64,000 nt of DNA from Cycas panzhihuaensis (Eukaryota; Cycadophyta): contig CM041465.1 in the NCBI GenBank assembly GCA_023213395.1, positions 83,645,741-83,709,740 of the forward strand, read 5' to 3'. Each line of letters starts with the position of its first letter. The stretch's first letter is position 1. Made by a program: the position numbers and the translations under genes. Shown one piece after another: positions 57,901 to 64,000 of this stretch. Below the pieces are notes generated by a model. The model did not search any database, was not told the origin of the DNA, and saw nothing but the letters and a program-made list of their open reading frames with translations.

Positions 57901-59720
57901 GTTAGGGGCTCTTCATTAAGAGTAAGGTGTGATTCTTCTAGTTTAAGCTCAATGGAAAGTGATTCATGTATCCTTGCTCTATGGGTACTTCTAGTGCCAG
58001 TTTTGCCTACCTCATCTGGTTGCATGTTCTTGTGTAGCCGGTAGGCTTCACAAAAACCTCAAGTTGGGAATGAGGTTTTTATTTCCATAGCCTCTTGATC
58101 TTTATTTTGATCTTGAACAGAATCATATGAAATGTTTAGCATAGAGGGAGTTGACGATGCCAGAGAAAATGGGCTAGCCACTGATGTTGGAGAAGATGAT
58201 CCTTCTGCTATGGCTTTGCCTTTGTCAACTTGGATATTCATAAATGATGGTGGTAGATGTGTACACATTGGCTGGGAGTCATAGCTTGTATCCTATGAGG
58301 CTCTATTATTAGATTCCAAGATTTTGAGCAACTGTTAAGTATCTCCCTCCCTAAATTTTAGAATCTAGACATCAAATTTAGTAGCATCATTAAATTGGTA
58401 TAAAGGCATCTTGGAGTCAAGTCTAAGTAATTAATCTTTAGTCTCTACAAGGATAACATCTCTAGTGATGATGATTTTATCTTGTGAAGGTATGAAAACC
58501 TTGCACCCCTTTTTGTCCATATGGTATCCAACAAAGATGCCTTTGATGGATTTATCTTAGAGCTTGTTTCTATGTTCCTCCAAAATGTGAGCATAACAAG
58601 TAGAGCCAAAATTTTTAAAGTGGAAGATAAAGGGGGTTTGTCCATACCACATTTCATGTGGAGAGGGGCCAAACTTGGAGAGACTAATAGTGTTAATGTA
58701 GTACATAACAGTCTAGATAGCCTTAGCCCAAAGATAGACAGGGATATTCTTATATACTAGCATAGCATGCGCCATGTTCATGATGGTCCTGTTCATGCTC
58801 TTAGTAACTTCATTTTACTGGGGTATACCTGCAATAGTGTTATGATATTTGATTTCATGTTGATATAGGTATGATTCAAACTCATTAGATGTGTACTTGC
58901 CACCATTGTTAGTCCTAAGTATTTTGATCTTAAATCTAGATTTATTTTCCATGCGAGCCTTGAAAGCTTGAAACATAGAAAAAGCTTCATCTTTCTTTGT
59001 AAGAAAAAGAACCCATACTTTCTTAGTAAAATCATCAATGAAAGTAATATAGTACCACTTCTATTTGAGAGAAGGGATGGGTATAGGACCATATATATCT
59101 AAGTGTACAAACTGTAAAGGTTGGTTAGATTTCTATTGACTACAAAGAAAGGGTTATCTATGAGATTTGGCAATGATACATGCCTCGCATTTGAAGGGCT
59201 TAGAGGAGAGCCTAGGCATACTAGGAAGAATGACATGTAGTTCTCTTAAATAATCAATTTTGATATGGCCCATATGAGCATGCTATAGAGCTGCTTAGGA
59301 TAACTTTTGAGGAGTTAGGTTTGTGGTAAAAGTAGAATCATCATCAACATAGTTGGCTTCAGAGGATGGTGAGCCAGTTAGGTACAAATTTTTGCCATCA
59401 AGAATTCTGGTCATAACCACATCATTTGAAGGAGGGTGAATGACACCGAGAGTTTGATTATTTGTAGTTACACTCAAATCAAATCCATGAGAGACAAGGG
59501 TAGATAGGGAGAGCAAATTTTGCTTCAGAGTAGGAATATATAAAACATCAACAAGGGTAAAATCTTGAAGGCCTGGGAGTTTCAGACAAACAGTTCCAAG
59601 TCTTTTGATTGGATGAGATGATTTGTCAGCCATGTGTACAACACCATAAACTTCAGAGTCAAAATCTTGAAAGAACTAGCAATGATAAGCCATATGTTAT
59701 GTTGCTCCAGTATCCATGAT
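57901..59720 (-). pseudogene. COP-C protease, pre-integrase domain and integrase
   Basis: Protease: SWIMDTGAT near 59720-59697, broken by a stop just after the active site. LVDVLYIPTLKQNLLSLSTL (59555-59490) and SFNL-type text follow. Integrase pieces lie at 59200-58450: SFIDDFTKKVWVLF-like text near 59040, LRTNNGGKY at 58919-58893 with Asn at the second catalytic position (58908-58910) and Lys for Glu after GG, and KGIFVGYHMDKKG near 58540. A Ser/Thr-rich linker is at 58268-58059. Confidence 0.85.
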
Positions 59721-60935
59721 CCACGATGAAGTATTTGAAGTGGCACTATTTGCAACTCCAAGTGGTGAAGGCAAAAGTGAATAAGCATAGCCACAATGAA
59801 TCTCTATATACTTAGTGGATCTATCAAAAACATTTAATGAAGTGGTCCTAATTCTTTGAAGGTATGCATGAGTAAATTGCATTCCACCAAAAGCATCTTT
59901 AAAAGAAGTATTGTCAATATTATGTATACCATAGTGCGGTTGATAACTTGGTAGTTTGTTGGTGGTATTTCTATAATTTTTGGCATAATGTCCCTTTCTA
60001 TTACACCTTTGGCACATAATTCTTTGATTTCTAGTCCCATAAGAAGTATTGGGCTAGTTGGAATATCTCTAATTACTAGATTTAGATCCAGGTTGATTAT
60101 TTTGGCCTTGGCCTTGAGACTATTTTTATTGGAGTTGAGGCGCTTGATGACCAAGAGGATGTTATCCTTGTTGTCTATCTCTTCCTCCTCCATGAGAATT
60201 ACCACCTCTGTAAGAGTATTGACCTTAATTTTTGGTATAACAAAGATCTTCTTCCACTTTGAAAGTAGCATTAAATGGATCTGATATAGTGGAAAAGTTG
60301 GTATCAAAGGTCTTATCAAATTTAATGAACTTATTAGTAAGAGCCTCAAAGTTTAGGGTCTTTAAAGTGCCACTAGATTGAAGACTTCCCAATAGATTTT
60401 TGTAATCTAGGATATGGAGACATGACTGAATCAAGAAAGCCCATGTAATGCATTGAGTTTTAAAATCTTTATCAATGACTTGCTTGATTGGATGAAGGAG
60501 ATTGATTGTCTCACTTACATGTCCTTTCTATATTTTCAATTTATTCATCTTTAGCACTAAGTAAAAAAATTATAAGTCTGATTTAGTATTAAAGTTCTTC
60601 TGAAGAACTTTTAAAATGTTCTATGTTGTATCATGTATAGCTTTATTAATGAGATTATGTAGGGAATAATCAGTGACATGCAGTATTCCTACACAGATTT
60701 TATCATCATCAAGTTCTCATTGGCGTGTAACTGTAGCTTTGGTGAGAGTAATTGGAGCACCTTCTCTAGATGCAGCTGAGGTAGTTATAGTTATAACAGA
60801 TGGTATAGGTTTCAACTGATCTCTCCATAGACCTTCATACTTTGTAGCATTTTTTACACTAGTGAATCACATATCCCAATTTTCTTTCCTTTTTAGAATG
60901 TAATTCACATTTTGCTTGAATTATAAGATATGGTG
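59721..60935 (-). pseudogene. COP-C gag
   Basis: It aligns with COP-B gag. The start codon position (about 60934) reads ATA or is shifted. Recognisable pieces: YKNLLGSLQSSGTLKTLNFEALT..FIKFDKTFDTNF near 60395-60290, a Gln/Gly/Asn-rich stretch, and the zinc knuckle CQRCNRKGHYAKN-Y (60014-59973), again with Tyr as the last ligand. The frame then stays open for 106 codons up to the protease. Confidence 0.85.
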
Positions 60936-62928
60936 TCTTTTGAGAAGGTAAGAAATGAATAAGGGAATATAAAAGTGATGGCAATAAATGACCAATCATT
61001 GTTTACAAATAAGAGATGTAATGAAGTAGTGTAGCAAAAGGAAGAAGAAGTGAGAATGGTTACTCAAAGATGAAGGAAGAAACTTAGAGAAAAGTCACTA
61101 ATACTTGTGACAAATATTAACTTGATACAGTAAAAATATGAGAAGCACTATGAAAAAAATTAGCCACTAATACTTATGGAAAATATTAACCTAACATAAT
61201 AGGAATATGAGAAGCACTATGATTATGATTACACTATGGATCACTTTTTATAAATAAGTAAGTGATTAATATACAAGATTGTAGGCTAATGTAGAAGTTG
61301 ATATCATTGGATATACACAACTTAAAACTTAAATGTAGGATGCATAATCAACCCAATAACCTATAACTTATGTCCAACATGTAGTTGAGGTTGATTAAGG
61401 GATTCCTAGGCTTCTAGTGGAATTAAGTTGGCCTTCATCCGTGATACTCATAATTGTTCTTAGTGATGAAATCCAAATCATAATGGAGCCCAAGTACTCC
61501 CATTCCTTATCTAGTTCACCAATGAGTAGCTATATACCTCCTATAAAGAGTGGTATATGTATACCCATGGCTATGATAGATATTGGATTGGGTATATTTT
61601 AATCTTGTATTAAAGTTTCAGTTTTCCTAGTTGGTTATCAGGATCATCCCTAATTGAGGCATGATGGTATGGCTAACCAAACCTCACCAAAATTATGGTT
61701 TAGTCTAGTTCTAACTTAAAACCCACACCTGCTTTATGGCATGGAATTCTACAAACCAAGATATCTCAACCTTGGCGAGTGTGTGAACATGTATAAGATG
61801 GCGAAAAATAATGTATGTGATGCGTTCTTTTTAGGAAGAGTGAAAAAATTATCGAATTGTATCAAATATATATTTAACTAAAAACAGAATGCTTTCTTGG
61901 GGTGCTTGCTTAGAGTGTCTTTAGAGTGATTGTTTTAAATGATTTTGAAGTGTTGAAATGAAATGCTAATAAGTAAGTGAGGACACCAGATATTACTCTG
62001 ATCTAGGTATTTTTTTCTCACTTTTACAATAGGCTTTTAAGTCTTATAGAAAGAAGGAAGAAAATTTCTTCATTTTTTTTTTAATACAAAAAAATAGTCT
62101 TCACTAAATCAGTAATAACTTTCTCCCATGATAACGAAATGGAGTGCTATAAACTATAATCAGAGCTTCATCTTCAAGAAGTGGAATCATGTCCAAATGA
62201 GTTCTATAAAGTTTTTGGTAGCCTCGCAAAGTTAGGAGAATATATTTTTCTAGAATTCTTACTAAAAATAACTACTATTCACTAAAACATCAATAACTTC
62301 CTCATACGACATCAAAATTAGGTGCTAATTTTTGTGTTGGAAAGTAGACTCATAGTCTCATCTTTGACATTGGAATAAGATCAAATGGAGCTCTATAGAA
62401 AATTTTGTAGACCTATGAAGTTCAACAAGTAAATTTTATTTCTACAGAAATTTTAGCTTACTAATATCTCATTAACACATGATACCATATAAAATTTCCA
62501 TAATTTTTTGATCACCAGGGTCCTAATATGGGTAAGGTGAGAGCATAAATTGATGGATATTTTAAATGTCTTAAAATTATTTTTAAAAAATTTGGTAAAA
62601 CCTCCCCTTACAATCATTCTTCTAAAAGCTGAAAACTTTTGGTAGCATTTTTCCTTGTTAAATAGACAAAAAAATGGAAAAGAAAAAAAGAATAAGATAG
62701 TATGAATGGCCATCAAAGGATTAGAATCCTTGGGCCTTAAAACTCCTTATATTGTACTTCTAAACCTAAAAAAGAGAAAGGGAAAGCAAACAATACAAAA
62801 TATGCTATGGTAATAACTTGAAAACATTTCTAAATCCACTTTCACAATCTCCTTCATCACATAGATTGTTGGGGAGAAGGAAGTGATGGCTCCATTGCAA
62901 GTGCATGTGAAGAATATGAAGGAAGCAA
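60936..62928 (-). other. COP-C leader
   Basis: About 2 kb without a credible ORF between PBS and gag. Words near 61550-61700 (GGTTAGTCATACC-type) match the COP-A/B leaders on the opposite strand, so the long leader is shared by the group. Confidence 0.75.
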
Positions 62929-62940
62929 GCTCTGATACCA
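62929..62940 (-). other. COP-C primer binding site
   Basis: GCTCTGATACCA on the plus strand, that is TGGTATCAGAGC on the element strand, two bases from the LTR. Confidence 0.93.
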
Positions 62941-62942
62941 CA

Positions 62943-63240
62943 TAAAAAGATTGGATCTATCCTTCATCTCCATACACTAAACACAAAGATAAATATGGGA
63001 GTAAAAGAGAGTTGAGAGAAAGAAACTAGTTCTCACAAAATGAGGAGGTAAGAATCAACCTCCTCCATTGAGTTTTTACCTTCATATTGAGAGAGGGAGC
63101 ATTAGAGTTAAGTGAAATGAAATTATACATAATGCACATGAAAGTTCATTTCACTTAAGTGATCTAATTTAAAGTTTACTTAAGACCCTTTTTAGAAATA
63201 ATCAACTAATGTAATAACCTTGTGACATTAACCCTTTTCA
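62943..63240 (-). repeat. COP-C 5' LTR
   Basis: 298 bp, pair of 55640-55937, with about 25 differences by eye. The element-strand end is TTTTTA rather than CA in both copies. Confidence 0.92.
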
Positions 63241-63347
63241 CTAGTAACCCCCCAGGCAGGGATTCAGAGGCAGGAGCCCCTAAGAAAAAATTTTGGGTGT
63301 CTTTATCAGGCCGTGGTTTATGTCCATTATATTATAAAACTACAAAG
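63241..63347 (-). other. Probable remainder of the Tat linker
   Basis: C- and G-rich run (CCCCCCAGGCAGGGATTC) that resembles in composition the flank left of COP-C at 55580-55639. Read as upstream linker of the Tat polyprotein. The right limit is arbitrary because the COP-D LTR start is not fixed. Confidence 0.4.
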
Positions 63348-63616
63348 TGATATCTTGTAATGTTGTATCTATATATTCTTATGTAATGGCACATGTAACA
63401 TGGTTATAGATGAATCTTTGATTAGTTGATGAGAAGAGTTAGGGTTTATTCATCTTTATAATTCTTTAGTTGTTACTTAAATTAATAAAAGGTTCATGCT
63501 TAGACCTACATCTCTTAGTGTTCTTTATTGGGTGCTTGGAATGCTTATGCTATTTGTTCTTTGCATGGTTTAGAGTTCTATTATTACATTACTTCTACGG
63601 TTATATTTTCTCTTCA
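63348..63616 (+). repeat. COP-D 5' LTR (start uncertain)
   Basis: The end is firm: TTCTCTTCA, two bases, then a PBS. The start is a guess at TGATATCTTGTAATG. The second LTR lies outside the window, so no alignment can confirm it. Confidence 0.55.
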
Positions 63617-63618
63617 TT

Positions 63619-63630
63619 TGGTATCAAAGC
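63619..63630 (+). other. COP-D primer binding site
   Basis: TGGTATCAAAGC, one mismatch to the initiator tRNA-Met complement. Confidence 0.85.
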
Positions 63631-63695
63631 TAAGGGTTTTTTAGTTTTGTGGGAAGCCATTTGGTAAGTGGGAGCCTTGTTCAATAAACTTGAGT

Positions 63696-64000
63696 ATGAA
63701 GATTATGCCAAGCACTACAAAGATGGAGATTGAAATATTCAATAGATAGAACTTTGAGTTGTGGAAGTTAAAGATTTAAGATATCCTCATTGAGAAGGAT
63801 CAATGGATCGTTGTAGTAGGAACAAAGCCTGTGACTATAGGTGATGAAGACTAGGATAAGCTTAATAAAAAAATAATAAGTTTGATAAGGTTATGCCTTT
63901 CAAATATGATGTTATTGAATATTGCCATAGAGTTTATAACTAAAGATCTATGGATAAATATAGAGACTTTGTATCAAACTAAGTCCTTGGTTAATAAGCT
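63696..64000 (+). pseudogene. COP-D gag, 5' part
   Basis: From ATG 63696 the frame reads MPSTTKMEIEIFNR-stop-NFELWKLKI-stop-DILIEKDQWIVVVGTKP, then LIRLCLSNMMLLNI and ETLYQTKSLVNK. This matches the gag N-terminus of a different copia lineage (FNGRNFELWKLKMEDLL, KSLVNKLFL). Three TAG stops lie in the first 60 codons. It runs off the right edge. Confidence 0.85.

Larger units (their letters stand above)
55640..63240 (-). mobile_element. Ty1/copia element COP-C, inserted in the Tat element
   Basis: A 7.6-kb copia element on the minus strand with two 298-bp LTRs, PBS, about 2 kb leader, gag, protease, integrase, RT, RNase H and polypurine tract. Proteins are close to COP-A/B, but LTRs share only the start (TGAAA.GGGTTAATGT) and scattered blocks, so it is a sister subfamily. 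The flanking 5-mers CCAAC (55635-55639) and CTAGT (63241-63245) do not match exactly, so the duplication is decayed or the junction has been altered. Confidence 0.92.
52720..63347 (-). mobile_element. Tat-type Ty3/gypsy element, partial, interrupted by COP-C
   Basis: The minus strand carries RT, RNase H and integrase with Tat-lineage signatures, in order from 55639 down to 52720. The upstream linker continues beyond COP-C at 63241-63347, where both flanks are Pro- and Gly-rich when read on the minus strand. gag and the 5' LTR are not in the window. The 3' LTR was not located, so the true 3' limit may be as low as 47518 and may include the antisense ORF and isolated RNase H. Confidence 0.7.

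Overview
The window is a stack of decayed plant retrotransposons in very AT-rich DNA. No intact host gene, tRNA, rRNA or CRISPR array was seen. Every PBS found is complementary to plant initiator tRNA-Met (TGGTATCAGAGC type). There is a plant L1-type LINE with a C-terminal RNase H, chromodomain Ty3/gypsy elements, several Ty1/copia elements, a tRNA-derived SINE and a PPR pseudogene. This points to a land plant, probably a seed plant with a large repeat-rich genome. The species cannot be told from what I see. All names such as COP-A are labels used only here.

Layout. 1-3078: AT-rich DNA with a dimeric SINE (minus strand). 3096-15266: a full-length LINE (+) with matching 17-bp target duplications and a short A tail, split by a chromovirus-like gypsy element (7286-13033, +) that carries a perfect GAGGC duplication. 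15284-19185: AT-rich DNA with long (TA)n tracts. 19186-19680: PPR pseudogene (+), abutting a gypsy RT fragment (19675-23027, +) that is itself interrupted by a deleted LTR element (19968-21937, duplication TATGT). 23028-25189: unidentified. 25195-31724: a second chromodomain gypsy (minus, duplication GGAAA). 32490-47517: an old copia (COP-A, +) containing a younger copy of its own family (COP-B, 35862-43318, duplication GATAT). 47518-52719: a 3'-type region with an isolated RNase H (minus) and a plus-strand ORF remnant resembling a plant mobile domain followed by a coiled coil. 52720-55639 plus a short stretch after 63240: Tat-type gypsy pol (minus), split by a third copia (COP-C, 55640-63240, minus). 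63348-64000: start of a fourth copia (COP-D, +) running off the edge.

How it fits together. Every recognised coding region is broken by in-frame stops and frameshifts. Many stops are TAG or TGA where the family has Trp, Gln or Arg, as expected from long deamination of methylated cytosine. Nesting order agrees with LTR divergence: COP-B LTRs differ at about 13 of 312 positions, while the LTRs of its host COP-A differ clearly more. The points most worth a second look are the antisense plant-mobile-domain-like ORF next to the Tat pol, the shared Asp-to-Asn change in the integrase of three copia copies with a shared Cys-to-Tyr zinc-knuckle change, the conserved tandem motif in the copia 3' leader, and the PPR/gypsy junction.
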